Shown here piece after piece: positions 12,102 to 24,000 of a stretch of 64,000 nucleotides of DNA (positions within the stretch are counted from its first letter, which is position 1; each line of letters starts with the position of its first letter). Both the position numbers and the translations under genes were made by a program. The notes under the pieces are model-generated. The model was given only the letters and a program-made list of their open reading frames with translations. It was not told where the DNA came from and made no database searches. Origin of the DNA: Acanthopleura granulata (lineage: Eukaryota; Mollusca; Polyplacophora; Chitonida; Chitonidae); contig JABBOT010000002.1 of assembly GCA_016165875.1 (NCBI GenBank), positions 25,434,265 through 25,498,264 on the forward strand. The letters run 5' to 3'.

Positions 12102-14144
12102 ACTCTCAATAATAGTCTTTGAATCTGTGGGATGATGATTATATGTTAATTAAGTCAGTATAGATTATAGCTAGTTGATCATTAGGGGTGAAAATTAGGA
12201 TATAGTAATTATATTAAATAATCTGATAAACTAAAAATGCTTCATCAAGTTCTGAAATCACTTTGGAAAATCCTAGAGGGTAGCTGATGATTTGATAGAT
12301 ACTCTTATTAAAGTGTGGGGAATTCTGATAAGAGAAAACCCATGTGGGGTGAGAGGAATATTTTCTGTGCTTCAGTTTTGTCTGGGTAAATCAAGCCCTT
12401 AACATGGAAATTGTATGAAGCATATTTTATTGAATGTCAGATTTAATTCAGGACCAGCTTTGCTGTTTTGTTCTGAACATGTTATGAAAAGCTATGGCTA
12501 CCAAAGTACAGAATCAAGGATTGTCTGCACTTATAGTTACACATATGTATTAATTAAGGCATTCAGTATTGAGTTATTGAAGCATCATGGTTCTCACCCA
12601 TAAGTGAGCATATTGGAATTTGTGTGTCTGTGTTATAGAAGTATATATGAGGTGATGGGATCAGTACTGTGTGCATGTTTTGTTCTGGTGATTCTTAAAA
12701 TGCACGGAGTAGATAGTATAAATGCATGCTGTTGAGAACATGGTGATTTTTGTGAAGTCATATTGCCAAACTCACAATTTGATTTTGAGAATCCTTGTAT
12801 AAGAGTTGATCTAAGTGTCGATGAACTCAATTCTATTTAGATAAATTTTATGAATGATATTATCTCAGGAGCCTTTAGAACCAGTGTATGTGTTATTCTG
12901 TTAATTGTTATGCATTAACAAGAGATTTACTACAGGAGCATTACTATCAGAGGATTGGCTTTGGGTGTGTCCGGTAGAGGAAGGTTGCTAACCAACAACT
13001 TTGGTTTAGACTTTCCTTTTATGATAAGTTTGTTCACATGTGGTCCACACACTATGATTATTTGCATACCTTTACCATGGATATCTTGAAAAAATGGGCG
13101 TTGGTTGCCCTAAATTTAGAAGTTAGAAGCACAAATTGGCTATAGATTGTGACGGTTATGGTTTTGTGGATATGTGGGTGTGTCTCTTTCGTTTCAAGTC
13201 TGTAGTTTGGACATTTCGTGTAGGAGTTTTGCGAAATAACTGAACTCACAGTTAGCCTTAGCATCATGTGATCCTACATGTAAATGTCAAAGATTGGACA
13301 TATATATTCAGCTTACAGTGACTGCTCTTTCGGGATGAGGTGTTGATTTCACTGAACGACTGTTGAGAGGAAGTAAGTGATTTATTGTGTGTTATGATAA
13401 TTCGGTTGTCTCTTACCATGAAGGGTCCTCCCTAGGCAATATTAAAACTGAGACAACAAGGACAGTGGACATTTAGAGGTAGGTTTCCACAGCCAGACAG
13501 ATGAGGGTAATTGTGTACTTATATTGTCAACTGAAAAGGAATGTCAATATTTGCCTGTGGGGGCAGAGAAATATCACTGTATTTGTACAAGCCCTGTTCT
13601 CCTGCTGGAGTGGACAGACTTTTATCTATCCCCTATGATTTCGGTGAGAACAGTAACCAATATCTAAAGCTTTGAGGAGCATATCAGCAACTGGCTGGAC
13701 AATTCCCCAGGGCAGAGAATTTTCAGCGTGAATTAACAAGTGATAGCCATGAGGTGCAGCTTACTGATATCATCAGTATCATAGAGAGCTATTATCAGTG
13801 AATAAGATCATTAAAAGACAGACTAAAGATAGCTAAATCCTGGTACATGATAATAATTTTTTGTCATAAGAATTTGATGTTATCCAGGAGTATGATAAGT
13901 GTGGAAGATAACTTGTGTTGATGAATTCATTAGATAGGCTGAGGCCTGTTCACGAGATAGAGGGAAGGGGTAGGAGATTAATGGTAAATTTACCTTGCAA
14001 GGATACCCTGAGAATCTACAGACAGCGTGACAGAAAGAGTTTATAGATTCTCCCAAACTCCTTGCACATTTACCAGGAATAGGTCTCTGTTCAAGACCAC
14101 TTTACCACCCATATAGTGTGCAAGTCTGTATGTCACACGTATTG
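12102..14144. other. No gene seen
   Basis: Non-coding in appearance; no domain-bearing reading frame. Confidence 0.55.
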
Positions 14145-14270
14145 AAGTTCATGAATAACTCGCCAAAGGCTGTTGGTTTACCCATGGCAGAGCGGTTTCT
14201 TGACCATCCGTAAAACTGGCCACCATTGCAAAATTGTTGAGTATGGCCTTTGCAAAAACCTTAAATAAAA
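14145..14270 (+). mobile_element. Diverged SINE 3' part
   Basis: GTTCATGAATAACTCGCCAA, GGTTTACCCATGGCAGAG, AAACTGGCCACCATT, TTGTTGAGTATGGC and an A-rich tail follow the order of the SINE body. Closest in this window to 25231-25340. Confidence 0.6.
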
Positions 14271-15272
14271 TAATGAAAACAGTTTCGTATATAAATGTGC
14301 ACAGTTACAATATACTCGTCAAGTAATAGTATGACATTGCTTTAACCATATATCATAATATGAAGCACAGGTAGAAATCATTCCAGATTGTATTCATACA
14401 TGTATGTCTCCCAAAAAATCCCAGAGCCAGAGCTGAGAATAAATCTGCTAGGAACGCTACAGACAATGTGACGCTTTCCATTGTTTATTGGTAACGTTTT
14501 ACATGTATTTAGAATGCTCTTGTCTTCAATGAAATGTTAAAGAGTAAATTATTTCCGTGCATTAAAACTCTTGTTGTTGCCTTATTCATGGGTGGGCAAT
14601 GAGTAGCTGAAGATCTGTCATAATGTACATGTAAGTAATAAATGAGTGGATATTAAATATATCCGGGCGACAGCTTCATGTAGCTCCAGCTGTTGCACAT
14701 TTACCCTTTGCACAAAGTGTGCAATCCAACAGATTTGAGGGAAATGTTGAAATGTCTGGCTGACATCTGTGTACTGTGTGCAGAACTGCAGAGTTAGTTT
14801 TTATCCTGCCAGGCATCTTTCATGTCAAAACCGTTTGTGGTGTTTATTATTCACTCACTGTTCACCTGAAGTTGTGACATTCACCTGACCTAACTTGTGT
14901 AGCCAGCATTCAAACCATTTCAATGGCAACAGTCAGCCAAGAATGGATTGCATGCCTGATTTCTCCTGCTGTATTTCAGGATGGCTAAATGTTGACTGCT
15001 GCTCCAGTGATAATGTAACAGGATCTAGAAGAAGCACAGCATGTGTTTAGTAGACTATAGCTACAAGTCAGTGGTGATGTAGTGTAAATCGTGTTACATT
15101 TAGCTGGTCTGTGTCCTGTTTTTGAGTGTTGCGAAATGACTTCACATACCTGTGCTGATAATGTGCTCCTGATAGCATTGAGGAGGCATACACGTGACTG
15201 CTTTGTCATTTTCCTGGGCAGTAATATACTGCAGACACTGCATTATTCGCCACCCATAAATCTGATTCTGAC

Positions 15273-15700
15273 AAATTCTTGGCTGTGGACAAGAAGAACT
15301 CCAATTCAGTAGATAAATTTGAAGACTTACACTGGAGTGACATAAAATTTGAGCAGTTGGAATAGTTGAATTATTATACAAGTGTATAAAACTTGTAAAG
15401 CAGGAAGTGCAAGGCGTTGTAGTTTAGAAACATTGAACAGAAGTTTAATTCCCCTGTTAACTTTTTTAAAAATCTGTACATATAGTCCAAATGTGAACTG
15501 CATACTTATATATAATTCATTGAACCCAAATTCTTGGCTGTGGACAAGAAGAACTCCAATTCAGTAGATAAATTTGAAGACTTACACTGGAGTGACATAA
15601 AATTTGAGCAGTTGGAATAGTTGAATTATTATACAAGTGTATAAAACTTGTAAAGCAGGAAGTGCAAGGCGTTGTAGTTTAGAAACATTGAACAGAAGTT
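15273..15700. repeat. Exact 173-bp direct duplication, 255-bp spacing
   Basis: 15273-15445 and 15528-15700 read as identical, starting AAATTCTTGGCTGTGGACAA and ending GAACAGAAGTT, with 82 bp between them. Identity implies a recent event or an assembly error. Confidence 0.93.
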
Positions 15701-18700
15701 GTGAAGTTGTGGTTTGCCAGTCAAGTGATTGTGGGGCCATCATTAGGTCAAGTTTGATATACATGTATGTATACCATCAGCCACTTCAACCTTATTCCTG
15801 CTCATGCTGTGTAATTCTTGTCTTAAAAACTCTTTACTAAGTGAAGAAAAAAAAATCATACACATAATGAAAAGTGTGTTTATGGTGGTGTTGGCAGAAA
15901 TGCTAGTTTGGAATGACCACCAACAATGCCTCTATATATGGTAGAACATAACAGAGCCCAATCACTCCATCAACTCATCTGTCCCAAACTTCCGCTGATA
16001 ACTGCACATAGCAGTTTTAAAAAAAGTGACCATGTATCTTATCTTAAATAGTTTCACACAGTTTAATTCCTGTGATTTCTGTTGAAAGGATTAATGGTAG
16101 GTTGTGGTGCCCTGTTATTACCGTAAATTACCTAAAATTTCGTCCATGACAAAGTTGCTTTTTTTTTTCCTCATTCTGAGAGTTATATTGATTTTAGAAA
16201 GTTTGTTCGGAAAGCTGAATGATACCCTGGAGTGCTGGGAAAATGTGAGTTTCATCATCAGTAATGAGATTTTCCAGTATTTACCTCTAAATATGCATTT
16301 TTTTTTTGGATGAAATTTTAGATCACTTACAGTAATTGCCAAACACCAAATGGAGAAGCATTGACACCTCCTTTAAACCTAACAAAGTTAAGTCACTTTG
16401 TTTATAAACAAGCAGCTGAGTGTAAAGAGTATTTCTGTTTAATGTTGTAATACCAGCATTACAAGCTTAGTACTTAAATTGTTGTTTGTAGGTTTGAGTT
16501 TCACATTAGGCTTGATGACAAGTACCATATTGTGTTTCAATCTGTATTCACCTCAAACTCAATAGACGCACACCTGGAGTTATTGTAGGATTATACAAAG
16601 ATTTATTCACAGACTGGTAAGTATCTAGTTTGTGTTTTTAATAAGACAAGTGGTGCCCTGGAAGTAATTGAAATTCATAGGAAAATATCTTTGAAGAAGT
16701 GAAAAACAAGAAAGTTCTCCAGAAGTGAGATAGCTGCATTGAAGTGGTTTTTTAGAAGTGCAAAAATTGTTCTTTAACAGTAGAGAGCCGCAGAGTTTAG
16801 TATGCCAACCCTACTGTTACATCCCCCACCCTGACGTGAATCGTGAAGACCTTTGCTTCCAAGTCTGGCTGTGATATCTCAGGAGAGTTTATAGTCCTTT
16901 GTTGAGAACTTGAGATAATATTGCCAAGTATTCACCCACATACATGAAGGAGTTATTTATTGTGCTGTTGCTTGCACTTGTTGTGAAAGCATATGTAACA
17001 TTACCTGGTTGTATACTTGCACCTCCAGGTTATGTGTTTATATGGGCACAGGTTTTTAATCTCTGATATAATGGGTGAGGCACTAGTGGTTAAGGTTTCG
17101 TTTACATAGCCCCATGTCACCCATGGATAGGAACAGCCAGGCCAGTCACAGGTAACCTTACCACATCCCCCCTAATAGTCCTTTCTCCTCCCCTGCCCAG
17201 CCTAGTCATGGGCATGTCTTTTATGGTTCTCTCAGGTATGCACACCATAGTGTGGTCAAGCCACAATGATCTACTAAAGCTTGCATGCCTCAGTGGTCAG
17301 CAAGGCTCTGCTTATTCATAGGCTGTAGAAATACATCTTAACTTTACCATATGGAGTTTACCTGTGGAGGACAGTCTAGTTTGTGGAGCTTGTACTAACT
17401 GGATATTATACCTTAACCCATGGTCAGATCTATACGTGACACCCCAAGTCAAGGCAAAAGTCCTTGGGGATATCACAACTTTCAGAATTACACCTGTGTA
17501 AGAACAAATCATGCACATGAAACAGTATGAGTTTTGTCAGGTAAGTCTACTCTAACTAACCTGGCATGCATTCATGCCTGCATGTAACCCCCCCATGTGG
17601 GCAGCTCTGTGATCCAACATAGCTGGCACCTGAATTGGTTTGTGCATGTGTTTACATGCAACTTATGAATGTGAGCAGAACATCAGCTCTAGATACTGAA
17701 TTATGCCACTGATCATTTTGATGCAATTGGAGGAAGTGTACAGTTTGATCTGTGAACAAACTCATTGCCATTTGTTCTGATGGAGTTTGATGAACAGATA
17801 CTGAGCCTTACTGAGATTTGAGTGATCATCGGGCTCATGTCCAATAGATTGGGTTTGTTACTATGTGTACATCATCTCCAGTATAGTGAACGTGGAAGGT
17901 AATTCACCAGAAGTGTGCAGTAACATGTTTCATTACCATGGCCTCCCCCAGTATTTTCCAGGTGGGTTATAACCTGCAGAAACCTGCAAAACTTGTTTGG
18001 CTCAGGTAGACATGCCAGGTGTGATGAAAAATTATGGTCGTATTTTGATTACCTTTTTAAGGCTAAAGCTGATCTGTGTAGGCTCTGTTATGATCCCCTT
18101 GGCCTATGTGGCAAGTTCAAATGGCTGCGATGTGTGTGTGGGACTTTTACATGTGTGTTTTAAGATGGAGCTGACTCACATGAACAGCCAGGTGTCTGAA
18201 TTAACCATAACGCATGCTTGTACATTTCACTTTCTATATGGCAGATTCCAGGTGTAGTTGTTAACCATACAACTGGAATGTGGAACATGCATACTTATCA
18301 AATATCACTGATGCAGTGCATTTACATACATGCATATATGGAGATTTGGTTGCGTTTCTGTCTGCTCTTCAAATATTTAGAATGTCAGGGTTTACAAAAA
18401 TCATGAACTGTAAAGGAACGTCTTTGTGTATATTTATATCAGAAAATTTATTAGTATGTGGCAAAAGGTTGCAAAGTTGATAAATAAATCATCCTTTGTG
18501 AGGTTTTTAATATAGTATAGGTCAGAATTATTGCAATAAAAAACTTACATACATAACATTACATATAACATGTTTGATAGACAGTGTTGTGTGCAGCATT
18601 CTTAATGTAGAAAGTTCAGTTTTTATGTGTGTGACAGGTTGTGATGAAAGCAGACTTAGTCAGCCTTAATATTTTCATGACTGTACAAGTCTTGTCTTTG

Positions 18701-19101
18701 ATATGCTGTACGATTTGATTTCGTCCTGGTTTCATATTTATTATTGACTTTTATTAAGGATCTAACTGTCTCTTTTAAGATTTAAAGGTGTGAATACAAA
18801 AATTTTAGTGCCATTTAATCCTGAAGCACCAGTGCAGAAGCTTTTAATTCATTGACTGTCAAATAACATACAGTATTTTATACGCACCCAGGTTTGACTG
18901 TCAAAGAAGTACAGAGTTGAAACACTTCATGATTTTCCAAAACTAAACATTTCAACTTTTGAAAATTTGGAATCCCTCTCATCATTTCAAATGAATCATG
19001 ACAGTCTGTAATCAGGTATCCTTTTAAGGCCTTAAGGAGCTTCTGAAGGCGTTTTTTTACAGTCATTTGCTGACAGACTCATAGACTTATATTGTATGCT
19101 G
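15701..19101. other. No gene seen
   Basis: Non-coding in appearance. Short open frames near 16104-16342 and 17997-18480 show no homology I recognise. Confidence 0.55.
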
Positions 19102-19258
19102 TTTTCCTCTCCGGCCGCAAATGGGAAAGTCAACCAACAACCTGCGGATGGTTGTGGGTTTACCTCCCACCTCCCACCATGATGCTCATTTGCTGGCCAT
19201 CGTCATACGACTGAAATATTCTTGAGTATGGCATAAAACACCAATTCAAGAAATAAAT
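19102..19258 (+). mobile_element. 5'-truncated SINE copy
   Basis: CCTCTCCGGCCG, AACCTGCGGATGGTTGTGGG, CTGGCCATCGTCATACGACT, AATATTCTTGAGTATGGC and AAACACCAATTCAAG-AAATAAAT match the SINE body and tail. The tRNA head is absent. Confidence 0.85.
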
Positions 19259-19531
19259 CCTAATGTCTCAGACTCAGCATATATGTGAGGTAATGTGGTA
19301 CATGAATACCTGCTTCTGACTGCTAGGCTGCTTGCTGATGACATGTCTTGAATTTACCTCTCGTGTAAAAGTCACCCTGTTATTGTGAACAAAACTGAAC
19401 ATATATTGCTGTATGGTTGAACCATGTTGTAACCTTGTATTTACACAAGTTATTGTTAACATAGTAATATGGGAGGGGAGATTACATAATACAAATGTAC
19501 CCTGGGCTAATGAATGTTAAACTATCCTGGT

Positions 19532-20001
19532 TCAGACACTTGCCATAAGTAGAGAGTGACCTGCATAATTGGATAGTCATTATTTACTTAACACTCATAA
19601 CATGCTTTTCCATTCATTCATTGTCTTAAGATGGTCAGAACGTGTTGTCTGCATACAGGAAGCAGGTCATAATTGCCAAATAAAACTTATTGTATGTATG
19701 TATGTTTAAGTGCAGCTTTTGCTGAACAACTTCTGGAGTCGTTCCATTTACACTTATATTCATGTACGTATGTGTGGTGCACTAAAATGACAATTTTCAC
19801 ACACGTGGGGTTGTTTGTACGGAGTAATAGTGGTGAGTGGGGGTAGTCATCCACATTATTTACAAATACTACTTCTTCATATGTGAATTGGGGTGGTGTA
19901 TTGAGCAAATATCCCTTATTCGTATGTGCACAGGAGTAGTGATTTGAGGACACAGGGCAAGAAAGCCTATTTCATAACCCGGTAGATGTGCAGTGCCTAA
20001 T
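19532..20001 (+). repeat. Dispersed repeat, copy 2
   Basis: Partner of 6551-7002. Starts near TCAGACACTTGCC and ends near GTGCAGTGCCTAATG. Longer by small insertions such as a (GTAT)n run near 19693. Confidence 0.85.
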
Positions 20002-20999
20002 GTCGACCCAAACTGTAGATCAATTTTCTACATTTATTTACATTTATGTCACAAGTAAATGAAAAATACAGCATGTCGTATTGATGATTGCCTACGACAT
20101 GGACTATACTGATAGTAAAAGAATAAGAACACAACCTTTTCAGCCAAATGATTCTCATAGTTTTATGAAGTTTATACCTGTGGTGACACAAACAAATCAT
20201 TTTTGGCTTTGTTTTTATAATAACTGTATGTATATAGAAGCCTGTAAAAAATTCTGTAATGATGGAAAAGGTTGAAGATTTACAGTATGTAAAAGAGCGA
20301 AATGAAGCAGAATTATACACATACATGAAATATGTTTTGTTTGTTTAATTGTATTTTTTCAAAGAAAACAAATTCATATAAGCTTATTAGAAACAGCACA
20401 AATGATAAGGCAGTCCTGTTAAGTGTCTTTTGGCCCATTCTCTCAACAAGTACTTAGATCTATGTATACACAGATTGGTGTGCTTTCAAGATGTGTTAGG
20501 AAACATATTTGCAAAACTGAAAAAAAAAAAACAAACAAAAAAACCTTTTCCCCAGATAATAATATTTAAACTACTCTTATATTCACAGAATATAACTCTG
20601 TGGCTCATACATGCTCTTGGGATTTATATTTACATACAGTATGTAGTTGTATACATGTAGCATTATGTGTGAAGTGTAGAGTTTGACCTGGCTCAGAAGT
20701 TTGCTAGGGGTACACATTCATTATCTGTGCTGGGTGAACTCACATTTCTATGTATACCTTTACCTGCACACTATGTCATTTTCACGCTTAGGGAGTGTTT
20801 TGAATGCATGTTCCTGATATATAAATTCAGGTAGCATTGTTTACAAATTCACAACTATTGAGACTCGTTCTTTCACCCACAGTAGATACTTTTTTCAGTT
20901 TGGGCTTTGTGGACCTTAAAGGGTTTATTTCTGTAATAAGAACACCTGGATGTTCATGGTGCTGACATTGTTTATGTTTTTCTTATTTGTTACCTGTAG
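20002..20999. other. No gene seen; sequence before exon 1
   Basis: A+T-rich, presumably intron upstream of exon 1 or promoter-proximal sequence. No start codon exon identified. Confidence 0.5.
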
Positions 21000-21076
21000 A
21001 CAGCTGTGACTTTGAAGCCAGATGATGATGTGATAGAAACTCTAAAGCTTGATGGCTGGCTCACAGATGGGAACAG
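21000..21076 (+). CDS. Myo15: Myosin XV exon 1 (N-terminal lead, provisional)
   Basis: Acceptor TACCTGTAG after a T-rich tract, donor AACAG|GTTTGT. Phase 0 in, phase 2 out, which joins exon 2 exactly. Encodes residues 1-26, acidic ([17 protein letters not shown]). No Met at its start, so an upstream exon is needed. The donor is weak, and the exon rests on phase fit and coding look only. Confidence 0.6.
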
Positions 21077-24000
21077 GTTTGTGCACCATGTTTTCACAAA
21101 GCAATTGTTTTTCTGTTTTCAGAAATAACCTTGATATCCAAAGATGAAGACATGGAAATTTACTTCCCCAGACATGTTGGAAATATGTTACTGTAGCTGA
21201 CCGGTGCTGATCAAGTAAGCAGAAGTAAGTACTTTATTAAAGTGTTCTTGTTCTGGGGAAGCTGAATTAAATCATCTCACCTGCATGGCTCATTTGTATG
21301 AGAATTCCTCATTACAGGACTCTTTACTGTTGTCTGAACATTGTACAGCATTTCTATGTCCACAGTGCTGTTAATGTGCTATAAACATTACCATAGGTAC
21401 ACAATTGTTTTCATTAAATCTTTGAAATCATTATGCTAGGTAATCAACCTAAGCAATTTTTTCTTCACAAAGAAGATAGTTATTCAGGAGCATTACTTTT
21501 GTTTAATCTTTTTCAGATGAGAAATACTGATGAAATTAGTGTGCTTTTCATTTATTCACCTAAATTGTGTTTTTACAAGTATACGTATGTTCATGAGATT
21601 AATGGTAATTAAGTGTTCGAAAACATGAAAGTACAGATGATTAGTTCCTCTAAGCATTTTGATTTACAACTGTCATGTCTGAAGTCCAAAGTTCAGTGTG
21701 ATCTAACTCAGAGCTACATGCAAATTTGTTCTGGGTTCCTGTCCATTTCTGGTAAATATCACTTCACCTGTAACTCTATGTCTCTGGTATCTCTTAATGT
21801 CAGAGTGGTCCTGTGTCTTATCAGAGAGATTGTACAGTAAACCTGCTGACATGCAGTGATCTCATGCCTTTATCAGATAACTTGAACAGTAAGCCCATTG
21901 ACATAGACTGCAAGGCATAAAGTCATGCTGTGAATTACTGGTATGTATATACGTGGCTATGTCCATGAGGCAGCATTAAGTAATAAATGTGGAGAGATAT
22001 GCCTTTTGAAAAACATGTGTATACCTGTCTGATCATTTGTGGACATTGTACTTCAGCTTGTCCCACTTTTATTTTCTCCTCGTGAATACATGTGAAAATG
22101 TTTAGTATGACTTGTGAGATTCATGTTACCTCTTAGTCCAATTTTCACCTTGTTTTTTTGCTGAGGATTGTTTCCTTGATGTTTTGAATGGTCGTGTGAT
22201 GGTGTGTGACAAGGGGATGTTTTAGAAGCTACATGTATTACTTTTTATGAGTCACATGACAGGAGATGAATTAGATGGTGTACATTTAAATGTTAGGTGA
22301 CATCAAGGAATATTGAGCATTCAGCTTAAAACAATATTGTGAATAGGAACCCCACTTTCAAACACTTTTAAAGGAGTAACAAGTGTCAGTTTTCATGTTC
22401 AGGTAGTGCCCATGATTTATGTATAGTTAGTATGATAACTGTATACATCACAGGTCTTTGTAGCAATATGGATTGCAGATATTTATTAGACCTGTCTGTT
22501 AATGAGTTATTCTAATTGTCAAAATAATACTGGTGAAAACTTCTTGAATATGGTGTCAAACAACAATAAATGAATACTGTATGTATTCAGTATAAATAAA
22601 ATCTCCACTGTCATCCCAGTGGCCATGTTTTGTTTATGTATTGAAAGCCTCTGGTAAGAACTGTAAATTGTACAGTTTGACAGATTTACCCTTTTTTAAA
22701 TAAAAGTTACATTCGTTAGACATTATACACATACACCTCTCCCTGACGAATGAGAGCAGTCGTTCACTTCTGACACTTGGTTCTGTATATCCTGACTGGT
22801 GTCTTGTAAGTGACCTATGTGTAGTTTGTTTTAAGCTTTATAGCTGCTTAGGTGGCAGGCACATGTGTACCGGTGAACAGAAATCTCAACATATTGCATG
22901 ATTTTCATGCTGTAAGACATGTTACTTTCGCAGTTGTTTCTCAGATTCTGAAATAAGTTGTTTATTTGTCTGCCAGGCCTTATTCTCTGATTGTCCTTTC
23001 AAACATGATGAAAATTATTACATGACTTGTCACCTGATTTCATTGTATAGGCATTCAGGCTTAAATGCAAGGTCCAAAGAAAAAGTTATTATCAAAACCT
23101 AAATTATTTTTATGTTGGAAAATACTAGACTATACTGATACATAGAATACTATCAGACATTTTCCTACGCAAAATAAGAAATATATGAGGGACATAACTA
23201 GCTTGAAATGCATGGTGATATATCAGTATGAAAAGTGAACTTTGAGCAATTCCTTGCCATATGGTAAGATGAGGTACAATCTGCATAAATTGTTCTGCCA
23301 AAAAATCCAGTTTCAAAATGTAAAATAATTAACTTACTTGTCTTGCAATCTGAGGAAAAGGAAGAAAAAAAATTAGAACCACATGAAAGTTTGTTGTTTG
23401 CAAACTGAACTTAATGCTTGAATTCAACATAATTCTTTTATGTACATAGGCAAAATACAATGGGGTGTTTGAATGTAACAAATTAGATGCTGGAATGGAG
23501 TGGTTTCACTGAACTAGAGGCAAGTTGAAATAGTGTGACAAAATATTTATTTATTTATTTGATTGTGCTTTACGCTGCTCTCAAGAATATTTCACTTATA
23601 CGATGGCAGCCAGCATTATGGTGGGAGGAAACTGGGCAGAGCCCAGGGGAAACCCACAACCATCCGCAGGTTGTTGGCAGACCATTGGGCGTATGGCTGG
23701 AGAGAAAGCCATCATGAGCTGGACTTGAACTCGCAGCGACCACATTGGTGGAAGTATGACAAAATACACATTGTACATCTCTTTGTAGGGAAGGTTTGTA
23801 GAATCCTTGACAACCTTGGGTACTTTGTTGTACTTGCCATATTCAGTTTCACTCTATGATATCTGAAGAGTATGCCCAATCAAGATCACTCACAGCTGTC
23901 ACTTCACATGGATAGAGTAAATGCTTTCCAATGCTTGGTGATAAAAATGTCATGTATGAAGTATATCTGAGTGTTGTTATATTTAAGATGTTTCAGTTTT

